A DNA stretch of 64,000 nt from an uncultured Clostridia bacterium (GTDB lineage: Bacteria; Bacillota; Clostridia; TANB77; CAG-508): assembly GCA_934178475.1 (NCBI GenBank), contig CAKPQH010000003.1, positions 1-64,000 on the forward strand, read 5' to 3'. Shown piece after piece: positions 8,441 to 16,304 of the stretch; position 1 is the first letter of the stretch; every line of letters starts with the position of its first letter. Below the pieces are notes generated by a model. The model was given only the letters and a program-made list of their open reading frames with translations. It did no database searches and was not told the DNA's origin. Position numbers and translations under genes: made by a program.

Positions 8441-9316
8441 TTATTTTTTTATTAAAATTTGCATATCATTTGGAAGATTTGAATGAATTTCCAAATGTTT
8501 TTTTGTTATAGGATGCAAAAATGATAGTTGATTGCAATGTAGAGCTTGTCTATTTATTAAGTTTGATTTTTTACCATATAAAGTATCTCCAATAAGAGGA
8601 TGACCAATAGATGACATATGTACTCTTATTTGATGTGTTCTACCAGTTTCTAATGTACATTCTACTAAAGAATAATCAATGAAATTTTCTAATACTTTGT
8701 AATGTGTAATTGATGTTTGACCGTTTGCATTAATGCATCTTTCTATAATACTTCCGGATTTACGAGAAATAGGTGCATTTATTATTTGAGAAATATTAAT
8801 GTGTTGAAATTGTCCTTGAGTTATTGCAAGATATGTTTTTTTAAATGTTGACGCCATTTGTTTTATTAAACATTCTTGTATATATTCATTTTTGGCAAAA
8901 ACAACTAATCCAGAAGTGTTTAAGTCTAAACGATTTACAGGCCTTATTTTTTTCTTTAATTTTATGGTATCAAAGTAATATTTAATACCATTTGATAATG
9001 AATCAATATAATGAAGTTGAGATGGATGAATTGGTATGCCATCAGGTTTATCAATTATTAACAACCAATCATCTTCATATACAATATTTAAGTTCATCTT
9101 TGTTGGGACAATATTAGAATTATCTTCTTCATAGTTAAAATCAATTTTGATTATATCATTTACTTTAGCTATATTTTTGGTGTTTATATTTTTATCATTT
9201 ACAAAAATATTTTTTTTATTTATTAATTTTAAAAGTAATCTAGAAGATATCTGTAAATCATTTTTTAATATTAAGTTTATTTCTTTTTCTTCTTTATTTA
9301 TATAAGTTAAAATCAT
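8441..9316 (-). CDS. RluA-family rRNA/tRNA pseudouridine synthase
   Basis: A 291-residue enzyme that isomerises uridine to pseudouridine in structured RNA. It has an S4-like N-terminal RNA-binding region (about 15-60) followed by the RluA catalytic domain. The catalytic motif reads VNRLDLNTSGLVVFAKN (about 130-146), where the aspartate of RLD is the nucleophile; most relatives have HRLD, here N replaces H. Other family blocks: IDKPDGIPIHPS and ETGRTHQIRVHM, then GHPLIGDTLYG. The exact target (RluD-like 23S site or another) cannot be read from sequence. Its stop touches the end of rnpB, and it lies 26 nt downstream of the HD-domain gene on the same strand, probably in an operon with it. Confidence 0.88.
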   Translation of the reverse strand: MILTYINKEEKEINLILKNDLQISSRLLLKLINKKNIFVNDKNINTKNIAKVNDIIKIDFNYEEDNSNIVPTKMNLNIVYEDDWLLIIDKPDGIPIHPSQLHYIDSLSNGIKYYFDTIKLKKKIRPVNRLDLNTSGLVVFAKNEYIQECLIKQMASTFKKTYLAITQGQFQHINISQIINAPISRKSGSIIERCINANGQTSITHYKVLENFIDYSLVECTLETGRTHQIRVHMSSIGHPLIGDTLYGKKSNLINRQALHCNQLSFLHPITKKHLEIHSNLPNDMQILIKK

Positions 9317-9342
9317 AATTTTTCCTTTTTATATTTTTATTT

Positions 9343-10545
9343 CTAAAATCCTATTATCTCATTATATGTTTCTATTGCAAAGTTATCTGTCATTCCTGAA
9401 ATAAAATATATTATAGATTTATAGTAATCTTGTTTATTTTCCATGTTAAAAAGAGTTTTATTTTTTAATATAGTTGTATCTTTGGAAATATTCCAATATT
9501 TTTCTAACCAACTTAAAAATTCTCTGCATAAATTAGGATAGAATTTATAGTAAGATTCAATAACTTTTTTTGTTTCTAATCCATTGTACATTGATTTTAA
9601 AACGTCATATATAGTGTTTATTATTAATGAAAAGTATTTTGTAGATTTAACAAGTTTTGGATTACTATATATATATTTATAGTTGAATTCTTTTGTAATA
9701 TTAATCATGTCCAACCCTTTTTTAGAAAATGAAAGTCCGTTTTTAGGAGATGAGTTTTCACACAAATCACATATTAAGTCATTTATTAATATTGTATTAT
9801 TTATCTTTTCAGAAGATGGGTATTTTAACATATCATATAATTCTGTTAAAGGTTCTTCTAATATTTTAAATGAAATAGCATCTTCAATATCTCTACCAAG
9901 ATATGATATTTTGTCTGCAATTTTTACCACACAACCTTCCCAAGTATATGGAGCATATTGATTTGCTTTAGAATAAGTATTTAAATCAATAAATTTCTCT
10001 CTTGGAAAAAGATGGTTTTCATCTATTTCTCCGCAATGTGATATTATACCATCTCTTACTGCGTATGTTAGATTTAAGTTTTCTAATAATCCAGTATTGT
10101 TTTCAAGAAGTTCTAAATTTGATACTAAATCCAATCCGTTTTTTTCATGCCAAAATGTATGACCTAAGTCTCTTTGAGATATTTCTGAAAGGACTTTTTC
10201 TCCTTGATGACCAAATGGACTGTGCCCTAAATCGTGTGCCACGCTTATTGCTCTTGTTAATTCTGTATTAAGTCCTAAGTATTGAGCTATTGTATGACTT
10301 AATGATTCAACATAGGTTACATGTTCTATTCTTGTACATATATGGTCATTTTTAGGAGAGAAAAACACCTGGGTTTTGTGTTTTAGTCTACGATATGCAG
10401 TTGAGTGTATTATTCTAGTATAGTCTCTTTCAAATTCTGAACGTATATCATTATTTCTTTGGTACAAGGGAGTTTCTCTTGAAATCATATTTTCCCATTT
10501 GGAATTTTGTGCATTTGCTTGTTCTTTTAAAAATTTATTAATCAT
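9343..10545 (-). CDS. dgt: dGTP triphosphohydrolase-like HD-domain protein
   Basis: Member of the Dgt/HD family (400 residues) that hydrolyses dNTPs to nucleoside and triphosphate, affecting nucleotide pools. N-terminal part: RNNDIRSEFERDYTRIIHSTAYRRLKHKTQVF, typical of the family. The HD metal site is visible as RIEHVTYV followed by VAHDLGHSPFGHQGE (about 105-120). Distal H and D residues lie in ISHCGE and KIADKISYLGRDIED. Short clostridial Dgt proteins vary in substrate, so dGTP specificity is not certain. First gene of a probable two-gene minus-strand unit with the pseudouridine synthase, and divergent from dpaA. Confidence 0.9.
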   Translation of the reverse strand: MINKFLKEQANAQNSKWENMISRETPLYQRNNDIRSEFERDYTRIIHSTAYRRLKHKTQVFFSPKNDHICTRIEHVTYVESLSHTIAQYLGLNTELTRAISVAHDLGHSPFGHQGEKVLSEISQRDLGHTFWHEKNGLDLVSNLELLENNTGLLENLNLTYAVRDGIISHCGEIDENHLFPREKFIDLNTYSKANQYAPYTWEGCVVKIADKISYLGRDIEDAISFKILEEPLTELYDMLKYPSSEKINNTILINDLICDLCENSSPKNGLSFSKKGLDMINITKEFNYKYIYSNPKLVKSTKYFSLIINTIYDVLKSMYNGLETKKVIESYYKFYPNLCREFLSWLEKYWNISKDTTILKNKTLFNMENKQDYYKSIIYFISGMTDNFAIETYNEIIGF

Positions 10546-10672
10546 TTTTTATTCCTCCGTAACTTAAATATTAAAATAAAAGCTTGAAAAAGTCAATAAT
10601 ATGAAGAGAAATGTACTAATTTATAGAATAAAAATGTGTTTAATATAATAACTTATATGAGGAGGTAACGTA

Positions 10673-11557
10673 ATGAAAGAAAATAATGTTTCTATAATAG
10701 GTGGAGATTTGAGAATCATAAGACTAGCAAAAATGCTTAAAAATGATGGGTTTAATGTTTATACATATGGACTAGAAAATGCAAATGATATTCAAGATGA
10801 TGATGAAATAATTATGTGTAATTCATTAAATGATGCTATTGATAAGAGCCATATTATAATAAGTGCTATTCCATTTTCGAAAAATGGCATAAGTATTAAT
10901 TCTCCATTTTCAGAAAAGGAGATTGACATAGAAGAGTTAGTAAATGGAGAAAGTAAAAAAGAAAAAATTTTTATCGCTGGAAGTTTAAAAGAAAATATAT
11001 TTGATAAATTAAATAGTAAGTTTGGCAAAGTAATAGATGTTATGAAATCAGAAGAACTTACAATACTAAATACAATTGCTACAGCTGAAGGTACTATTGA
11101 TATTGCAATAAAAGAAAGAGAAAAAAATTTACAAGGAAGTACAGTTTTAGTTTTAGGATTTGGTAGAGTTGCAAAAGTTGTTGCTCAAAAATTTAAAGCT
11201 CTTGGAGCAGAAGTTACATGTGCAGCAAGAAAAGAAAAGGATTTAGCATGGATTAAGGCATATGGATATAATTGTATGAATATTAATTTTTTGAATGAGA
11301 AATTAAGTGATTTTGATATAATTATAAATACAGTTCCTGAAACAATAGTGAGAAAAAGACAATTAAAGTTTACGAAAAGCGATGTTTTAATTATTGATTT
11401 AGCATCTGCTCCTGGTGGAATTGATTTTGAGGAAGCAAAGAAACAAAAAAGAAAATGTATATGGGCTCTTGCAATACCAGGAAAAATTGCTCCAGTTTCA
11501 TCTGCTGAATTTATTAAAGACGAAATATATAAGAATTTAGAGAATTATAATTCATAA
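10673..11557 (+). CDS. dpaA: Dipicolinate synthase subunit A (SpoVFA/DpaA)
   Basis: Rossmann-fold dehydrogenase-like subunit that makes dipicolinic acid, the calcium-binding compound of spore cores, in the mother cell during sporulation. 294 residues. An N-terminal NAD-binding-like segment (SIIGGDLRIIRLAKML) and a second Rossmann motif, VLVLGFGRVAKVVAQKFKALG (about 158-178), are visible, as in characterised DpaA. A strong GAGGAGGT precedes the ATG. Subunit B (a flavoprotein) normally follows directly, but here the gene is followed by about 400 bp holding an unrelated small unit. In some Clostridia an EtfA-like flavoprotein substitutes. The gene marks the organism as a likely spore-former. Assignment strong; missing partner noted separately. 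Confidence 0.9.
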   Translation: MKENNVSIIGGDLRIIRLAKMLKNDGFNVYTYGLENANDIQDDDEIIMCNSLNDAIDKSHIIISAIPFSKNGISINSPFSEKEIDIEELVNGESKKEKIFIAGSLKENIFDKLNSKFGKVIDVMKSEELTILNTIATAEGTIDIAIKEREKNLQGSTVLVLGFGRVAKVVAQKFKALGAEVTCAARKEKDLAWIKAYGYNCMNINFLNEKLSDFDIIINTVPETIVRKRQLKFTKSDVLIIDLASAPGGIDFEEAKKQKRKCIWALAIPGKIAPVSSAEFIKDEIYKNLENYNS

Positions 11558-11654
11558 ATGTAAGGATAATTAATTTGGATTTTATATGTATGTTACGAAA
11601 ATATTACAAAAAAGTTACAGCAAAAATATAATTATGAAAGATTATTAAATTTTA

Positions 11655-11683
11655 TTGACATGAAAAATGAAAAAGTATAAAAT
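11655..11683 (+). promoter_or_regulatory. Near-consensus promoter for GA-repeat small ORF
   Basis: TTGACA at 11655-11660 and TAAAAT at 11678-11683, spaced exactly 17 nt. It drives the small unit ending at the terminator at 11818-11875. Confidence 0.75.
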
Positions 11684-11710
11684 AATAATATAGAAAAGAG
11701 GTAGAAAAAG

Positions 11711-11788
11711 ATGCAAAAGATGAAAAACACTGTATCTCTTGACGCTCTAAGAGAGAGAGAGAGAGAGAGAGAGAGAGCAATAATTTAA
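11711..11788 (+). CDS. Small ORF with Arg-Glu repeat (25 aa), unknown
   Basis: Reading frame of 25 codons: MQKMKNTVSLDALR, then alternating R and E from the GA repeat, ending AII. An AGAGGT ribosome binding site at about 11697-11702 lies 8 nt upstream. A promoter 50 nt upstream and a strong terminator downstream bound a transcript of about 180 nt. The frame after the repeat depends on repeat number. With one different phase it would read on for about 20 more codons into the terminator; with the other it stops at once. I do not recognise a family. It could be a small protein, a leader peptide or a structured RNA. Confidence 0.45.
   Translation: MQKMKNTVSLDALRERERERERAII
11750..11777 (+). repeat. 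GA dinucleotide microsatellite, (AG)14
   Basis: Twenty-eight uninterrupted nucleotides of AG repeat inside the small ORF. Such a tract is prone to slippage, and each unit gained or lost changes the downstream frame. Confidence 0.95.
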
Positions 11789-11817
11789 TAAATATAATAA
11801 AAAGAATAGATATAATG

Positions 11818-11875
11818 AATAAGACTAGCTTATTACTGTAAAAGTAATAGGTTTTTAGTCTTATTTTTGTTTTTT
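11818..11875 (+). terminator. Strong terminator of the GA-repeat unit
   Basis: Outer stem AATAAGACTA 11818-11827 with TAGTCTTATT 11856-11865, continued by an inner stem TATTACT/AGTAATA, followed by TTTGTTTTTT. Confidence 0.85.
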
Positions 11876-11973
11876 CAAAAGATAGGAGGATGAAAATACA
11901 TAAATAATAACTGAAAAAATAAATAATAGAAGTGATAAATTAAAAATAAAAACATAAGGAGGATAAAATAGGA

Positions 11974-13305
11974 ATGAAAAATAAAATAACTAATAGAAGA
12001 GGTGTTACATTAATAGCATTAGTAATAACTATAATTGTGTTACTAGTACTAGCAGAGATATCAATAAGTATGATATCAAGTCAAGATGGAATGTTAAATA
12101 AAGTAACAAGTGCAAAAGAAACCCAAAAGAAAACAACAGAAGAAGAAAAAGAAAAACTTGCAGTTCAAGTAGCTTTAGTAGAGGGAGAAGGAAGAATAGA
12201 TATAAGCAAATTAACAGAAGATAGTGATATTGTAAAAGCATATGCAGATAATGGATATACTTATAAAGGAGAAGGAAAATTTATATCAAAAGATGGAAAA
12301 GAGGAAATATCAATAACAGAAACTGGCGAGATAGAAAAAATAGCAGTAGTATCAGATGTTTCTAAATTAACAACAGAAGTAGCAAAAATGACAAAATATG
12401 TAGATAATACAAGTATAGTAAATAAAGAAGCAATAATTCCAAGAGAATTTAAAGTATCAAGTAAAACAAATGAACAAAAAATAGATACAGGGCTAGTAGT
12501 GATAGATAAAAATGAAAATGAATTTGTATGGGTACCAGTACCAAATGCAATATATGATGGAACAACTGAAATAACAATAGAATCATATACACCAATGGCA
12601 AGGAAAATAAATAATACAGAAAACTATCAAGGGGTATTATATGATTTAAATCAAACAAAAGAAAACCAAAAAGTATATGATTTTTCAACAAATGGAGTGG
12701 GAACAACAAATTATAGGGAACCAGTTTTAGTAGAAGGGAATGATATGCAAGAAGAGTATAATAACATGGTAAAAAGTATAGCAAAATATGGTGGATTTTA
12801 TGTAGGAAGATATGAAACAGGAATAGAAGATGGGAGAGCAGTATCAAAAGATGCGTCAAAGGCAGAAAACAATACAATAACAGCAGATGCCTCACAAACA
12901 GATACAAATAAATGGTATGGATTATATAGTAAACAAAGAACAATGGCAAAAGATAATGGATTAGATAGTGTAGAAAGTAGTATGATATGGGGAAGTCAAT
13001 ATGATGCAATGATGATATGGATGCAAAAGACAGGAACAATAATAGGAACGGGGTATGATACAACAAAAAGAAAGTTAAATGAAAGAGTAACAGGAAATTC
13101 GCCTAATGATATAATAAATAAGGTATATGATTTATATGGATGTGGTTTGGAGTGGACATTGGAAATGATATTCAATTCCACCAGGGTATGTCGCGGTGGT
13201 TTCGCTTTAGAGACCGAATATGCACCAAGCAATCGTTTTGTTGGATACGGTGAAAGTCGCAATCATGATCATATTGGTTCTCGTCTTTCACTTTATATAA
13301 AATGA
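11974..13305 (+). CDS. Prepilin-like surface protein with C-terminal FGE/C-lectin-like variable domain
   Basis: 443 residues. The N-terminus RRGVTLIALVITIIVLLVLA looks like a type IV prepilin/pseudopilin signal: a charged start, a G/V cleavage site and a hydrophobic helix, but without the usual glutamate at position 5. A charged helix follows (about 40-65). The C-terminal half has the formylglycine-enzyme/C-type-lectin fold pattern: KYGGFYVGRYETG, then VYDLYGCGLEWTLE (canonical YDLxGNVWEWT), then RGG, APSNR and IGSRLSLYIK. The last 45 codons have a base composition unlike the rest (see the feature at 13165). A ribosome binding site AGGAGG lies at 11957-11962. The fold suggests ligand binding rather than catalysis; the DGR link is inference. 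Confidence 0.8.
   Translation: MKNKITNRRGVTLIALVITIIVLLVLAEISISMISSQDGMLNKVTSAKETQKKTTEEEKEKLAVQVALVEGEGRIDISKLTEDSDIVKAYADNGYTYKGEGKFISKDGKEEISITETGEIEKIAVVSDVSKLTTEVAKMTKYVDNTSIVNKEAIIPREFKVSSKTNEQKIDTGLVVIDKNENEFVWVPVPNAIYDGTTEITIESYTPMARKINNTENYQGVLYDLNQTKENQKVYDFSTNGVGTTNYREPVLVEGNDMQEEYNNMVKSIAKYGGFYVGRYETGIEDGRAVSKDASKAENNTITADASQTDTNKWYGLYSKQRTMAKDNGLDSVESSMIWGSQYDAMMIWMQKTGTIIGTGYDTTKRKLNERVTGNSPNDIINKVYDLYGCGLEWTLEMIFNSTRVCRGGFALETEYAPSNRFVGYGESRNHDHIGSRLSLYIK
13165..13305 (+). other. Candidate DGR variable region (VR1)
   Basis: About 120 bp at the 3' end of the preceding gene with about 45% G+C (50 of 110 bases counted at 13173-13282), in a gene otherwise rich in AT and AGA/AAA-type codons. 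It encodes the RGG-x-APSNR-x-IGSR pattern and uses codons (CGC, GTC-type, ACC) rare in the neighbourhood. This is what adenine-directed mutagenesis from a template repeat would leave. No template copy is in the window. Confidence 0.55.
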
Positions 13306-13330
13306 GCGTGTAAGAAATTTTAAGTAAAAT

Positions 13331-13374
13331 AAAATACCATTTATAATAAAATATATTATAAATGGTATTTTTTG
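13331..13374 (+). terminator. Perfect 18-bp terminator
   Basis: AAAATACCATTTATAATA at 13331-13348 pairs perfectly with 13354-13371, followed by a T run. It ends the prepilin-like gene. Confidence 0.9.
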
Positions 13375-13453
13375 ACATTTTATGAGTGAAGATAAATATA
13401 TATAGTTATATTTTGTCAAAGCAAATATTTTTATGTTTTTTTTGTGAAATCTA

Positions 13454-13482
13454 TTGAAAAAAATAACTATTATTGTTATGAT
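13454..13482 (+). promoter_or_regulatory. Promoter of ftsEX operon
   Basis: TTGAAA at 13454-13459 and TATGAT at 13477-13482 with a 17-nt spacer, about 50 nt before ftsE. Confidence 0.65.
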
Positions 13483-13529
13483 AATAGCGAGTGAATTTGT
13501 ATAAAAAACATAAGGAGAAATTAGTAAAA

Positions 13530-14216
13530 ATGATAGAGTTTAGAAATGTAACTAAAACATATGATACTGGTACAGAAGCAGTAAAAAATGCCAGTTTTGT
13601 AATAGAAAAAGGAGAATTTTGTTTCTTAGTTGGGACATCTGGAAGTGGAAAATCTACTTTAATAAAAATGATTTTAAAGGAAGAAGAACCAACATCAGGA
13701 AGAATAATTATAAATGGAAAGGATACAACATATTTAAAACCAAATAGAGTTCCATATTTACGTAGAAGTATGGGAGTTGTTTTCCAAGACTTTAGATTAC
13801 TTCCAAATAAAACAGTATACGAAAATGTAGCTTATGCAATGCGTATAGTATGTGCTACACCAAGACATATTCGTAGACAAGTACCAATGGTACTTTCAAT
13901 GGTAGGATTAAGTAATAAAGCTAAAATGTATCCAAATGAATTATCAGGAGGAGAACAACAAAGAGTTGCCCTTGCTAGAGCATTAGTTAATAATCCATCA
14001 ATGCTTATTGCAGATGAACCTACTGGAAATTTGGATCCTGATACAGCATGGGATATAATGAATTTATTAAATGAAATTAATATGAGAGGAACTACAATTG
14101 TTGTTGCTACTCATGCAAAAGATATCGTTGATAAAATGAAAAAAAGAGTTATTCATATTGAAAAAGGCGATATAGTTAGAGATGATAAAAAAGGTGGGTA
14201 TAATAGTGAAATATAA
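13530..14216 (+). CDS. ftsE: Cell-division ABC transporter ATP-binding protein FtsE
   Basis: Cytoplasmic ATPase (228 residues) that with FtsX transmits an ATP-driven signal across the membrane to activate peptidoglycan hydrolases. All ABC motifs are present: Walker A GTSGSGKST (about 36-44), Q-loop VFQDFR, signature LSGGEQQR, Walker B MLIADEP and H-loop ATHAKD. An in-frame GTG at 13491 exists, but the family N-terminus MIEFRNVTKTY begins at ATG 13530, with AAGGAG 12 nt upstream. ftsX overlaps its end. Immediately downstream are two coiled-coil M23 hydrolases, the expected partners. Confidence 0.96.
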   Translation: MIEFRNVTKTYDTGTEAVKNASFVIEKGEFCFLVGTSGSGKSTLIKMILKEEEPTSGRIIINGKDTTYLKPNRVPYLRRSMGVVFQDFRLLPNKTVYENVAYAMRIVCATPRHIRRQVPMVLSMVGLSNKAKMYPNELSGGEQQRVALARALVNNPSMLIADEPTGNLDPDTAWDIMNLLNEINMRGTTIVVATHAKDIVDKMKKRVIHIEKGDIVRDDKKGGYNSEI

Positions 14217-15096
14217 TGTACTAGGTTATTTAATAGGCGAAGGTTTTGGAAATGTATTTAAAAATAAAAAACAAGCTACATCAATTGGGATAATGTGCAT
14301 AGCAATGCTTGCATTTGGAATTTGTTTTATAATTGCACAAAATTTGAACCACTTTGTTGGACAAGTTCAAACAGCTCAAGGAATACAAGTATTTATTAAA
14401 GAAGGGGCTACAGAAGAAGAAAAAAATAAAATAAAAGAAGATATTTTAGCATTAAATGGAGTAACAGATGCAAAATTTGTATCTAAGGAAGAAGCTTTTG
14501 ATAGTGTTAAAGAAGGGTATGCAGATAAGGCATATTTAATAGAACCATACAAAGATATTTTTACAGAATCTTATATAGTGACACTTTCTGATTTGAAATT
14601 AAGTAAAGAAGTTCAAAACACAATACAAAGTTTTGATGGAGTAAAAAAAATAACAAGTAGTGACCAAACAATATCAACATTAGTTACTATAGCTAAATGG
14701 ATAAAAATAATTACTTATATTGTAGTTGTGGCTTTAGTTGTAGGAGCTATATATATAATTTCTAATACAATTAAACTTACAGTAGATGCAAGAAAAAGAG
14801 AAATTTCTATAATGAAATATGTTGGAGCAACAAATGGATTTATAAGACTACCTTTTGTTGTCGAAGGTATTTTGATTGGAATAATTGCTGGAGGAATTTC
14901 AGTATCTGTTGTAGGAGCTTTATATATTTTATTAGAAAAAAATGAAGCATTAATTTCATTCTTAGCAAAACTTGGATTGACACTTCTTAAGTTTGGAGAT
15001 ATGTTAAATTTAATATTAATTGTATATATAATATTAGGAGTAGGTATAGGAATTTTAGGAAGTTCTTTATCAATGCGTAAATATTTAAAAGTGTAG
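14206..15096 (+). CDS. ftsX: Cell-division ABC transporter permease-like protein FtsX
   Basis: Integral membrane partner of FtsE (296 residues). TM1 is near residues 22-42, followed by a large extracellular loop (about 45-160) that binds the hydrolase coiled coil. Three more TM segments follow, at about 170-190, 220-245 and 265-285. The start is most likely GTG 14206, giving VKYNVLGYLIGEGF, because AAAGGTGGG (14190-14198) is 7 nt upstream; ATG 14182 would lack this. It overlaps the ftsE stop by 11 nt, indicating translational coupling. In Gram-positives FtsX activates CwlO or PcsB, and such proteins are encoded next. Confidence 0.94.
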   Translation: MKYNVLGYLIGEGFGNVFKNKKQATSIGIMCIAMLAFGICFIIAQNLNHFVGQVQTAQGIQVFIKEGATEEEKNKIKEDILALNGVTDAKFVSKEEAFDSVKEGYADKAYLIEPYKDIFTESYIVTLSDLKLSKEVQNTIQSFDGVKKITSSDQTISTLVTIAKWIKIITYIVVVALVVGAIYIISNTIKLTVDARKREISIMKYVGATNGFIRLPFVVEGILIGIIAGGISVSVVGALYILLEKNEALISFLAKLGLTLLKFGDMLNLILIVYIILGVGIGILGSSLSMRKYLKV

Positions 15097-15113
15097 AAGA
15101 AAGGAGCAAAGGG

Positions 15114-16283
15114 ATGCAAAAAAAACTATTTATAGTAATACTTCTTATTATTGTTTTGAATAGTGTCTCTTTAATGTCTTTTGGAACAGATAGCGAAGAA
15201 TTAAATAAACAAAAAAATGAAATACAAAATAAATTAGATGAAGCTAATAAAAATTTAGAAAATATAGATGCACAGCTTTCAGAAAATTTACAGCAAATAG
15301 GAAAAATTGATCAAAGTATAGTGACATCTGAACAAAATTTAAAGGAGATTAATTCTAAAATAGAAGAATCAACTGAAAATATAAATAAAGTAAGTGATAA
15401 TTTACAAGTTGTTCAAAAAGAATATGACGAAAAAGAGAAAAAATTAAAAGAAAGATTAATTACAAAATATGAAAGCGGAAAAACAACATATTTAGATGTG
15501 CTTCTTAGTTCTAAAACTTTGATGCAATTTATATCAAATTGTTATTTGGTTTCAGAAATAACAGAATATGATAATGAATTGTTAAATTCAATAGAACAAG
15601 AAAAAGAAAAAATAGAAAAGCAGAAAAAAGAATTACAAAAAATACAAAAAGATTTGGAAGAAAAAAGAAGTGTACAAATAAAGACAGAAACGATTTTAGC
15701 AAATTCTAAGACTATGAGAGAGACATATGTTGCTAAATTAAATGTTGAAGAACAAAAAGTACAAGCTGATATTGATGAATGTTATAGACAGATTGCTTTA
15801 ATAGAACAAGAAATAAGAGGACTAGCAAGTGTAGAAAGTTTAGGACCAGATTATATTGGTGGAGCAATGGTATGGCCAATACCAGGATATTATACAATAA
15901 CTTCGAGTTTCGGGATGAGAGTTCATCCAATAACAGGAGTTTATAAGCTTCATACTGGTACAGATGTTGGAGCACCTATTGGTAGTGATTTTATTGCTTG
16001 TGCATATGGAATTGTTGTTAAAGCAGAATATAATACAGCTTATGGAAATATGGTTGTAATTGACCATGGAGGAGGAGTTCAAACTTTATATGCACATGGA
16101 AGCGAAATAATAGCACAGGTTGGACAAGTGGTAAATGCTGGAGATGTAATTTTAAAAGTAGGAAATACAGGATATTCTACAGGTCCACATGCACATTTCG
16201 AAGTTAGAATTAACGGAGAACCACAAGAACCATTACAATATATAAAAAATCAAACATCAGATGAAAATTCGGAAGAAAATTAA
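15114..16283 (+). CDS. Coiled-coil M23 peptidoglycan hydrolase (PcsB/EnvC/CwlO-like), copy 1
   Basis: Exported 389-residue protein: signal peptide (about 1-22), long coiled coil (about 25-240, rich in E/K/Q heptads), and a C-terminal LytM/M23 endopeptidase domain (about 250-380). Catalytic residues look intact: HTGTD (zinc H and D), YAHG and GPHAHFEVR (HxH). It lies 17 nt after ftsX. The coiled coil resembles those through which FtsEX activates its hydrolase, so this is the probable FtsEX effector that cleaves cross-links at the division site or side wall. Substrate bond is not determinable here. Confidence 0.9.
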   Translation: MQKKLFIVILLIIVLNSVSLMSFGTDSEELNKQKNEIQNKLDEANKNLENIDAQLSENLQQIGKIDQSIVTSEQNLKEINSKIEESTENINKVSDNLQVVQKEYDEKEKKLKERLITKYESGKTTYLDVLLSSKTLMQFISNCYLVSEITEYDNELLNSIEQEKEKIEKQKKELQKIQKDLEEKRSVQIKTETILANSKTMRETYVAKLNVEEQKVQADIDECYRQIALIEQEIRGLASVESLGPDYIGGAMVWPIPGYYTITSSFGMRVHPITGVYKLHTGTDVGAPIGSDFIACAYGIVVKAEYNTAYGNMVVIDHGGGVQTLYAHGSEIIAQVGQVVNAGDVILKVGNTGYSTGPHAHFEVRINGEPQEPLQYIKNQTSDENSEEN

Positions 16284-16304
16284 TTTGTAAGAGAGGGATT
16301 TAAG

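Noticed and set aside
11750..11777. CRISPR-like or tandem repeat array
   Set aside because: It is a pure dinucleotide tract with no spacers.
12029..13066. Long minus-strand frames opposite the prepilin-like gene
   Set aside because: They consist mainly of Leu, Tyr, His and Phe, which is the mirror of AAA/GAA/ATA-rich coding on the other strand; no ribosome binding site or family text.
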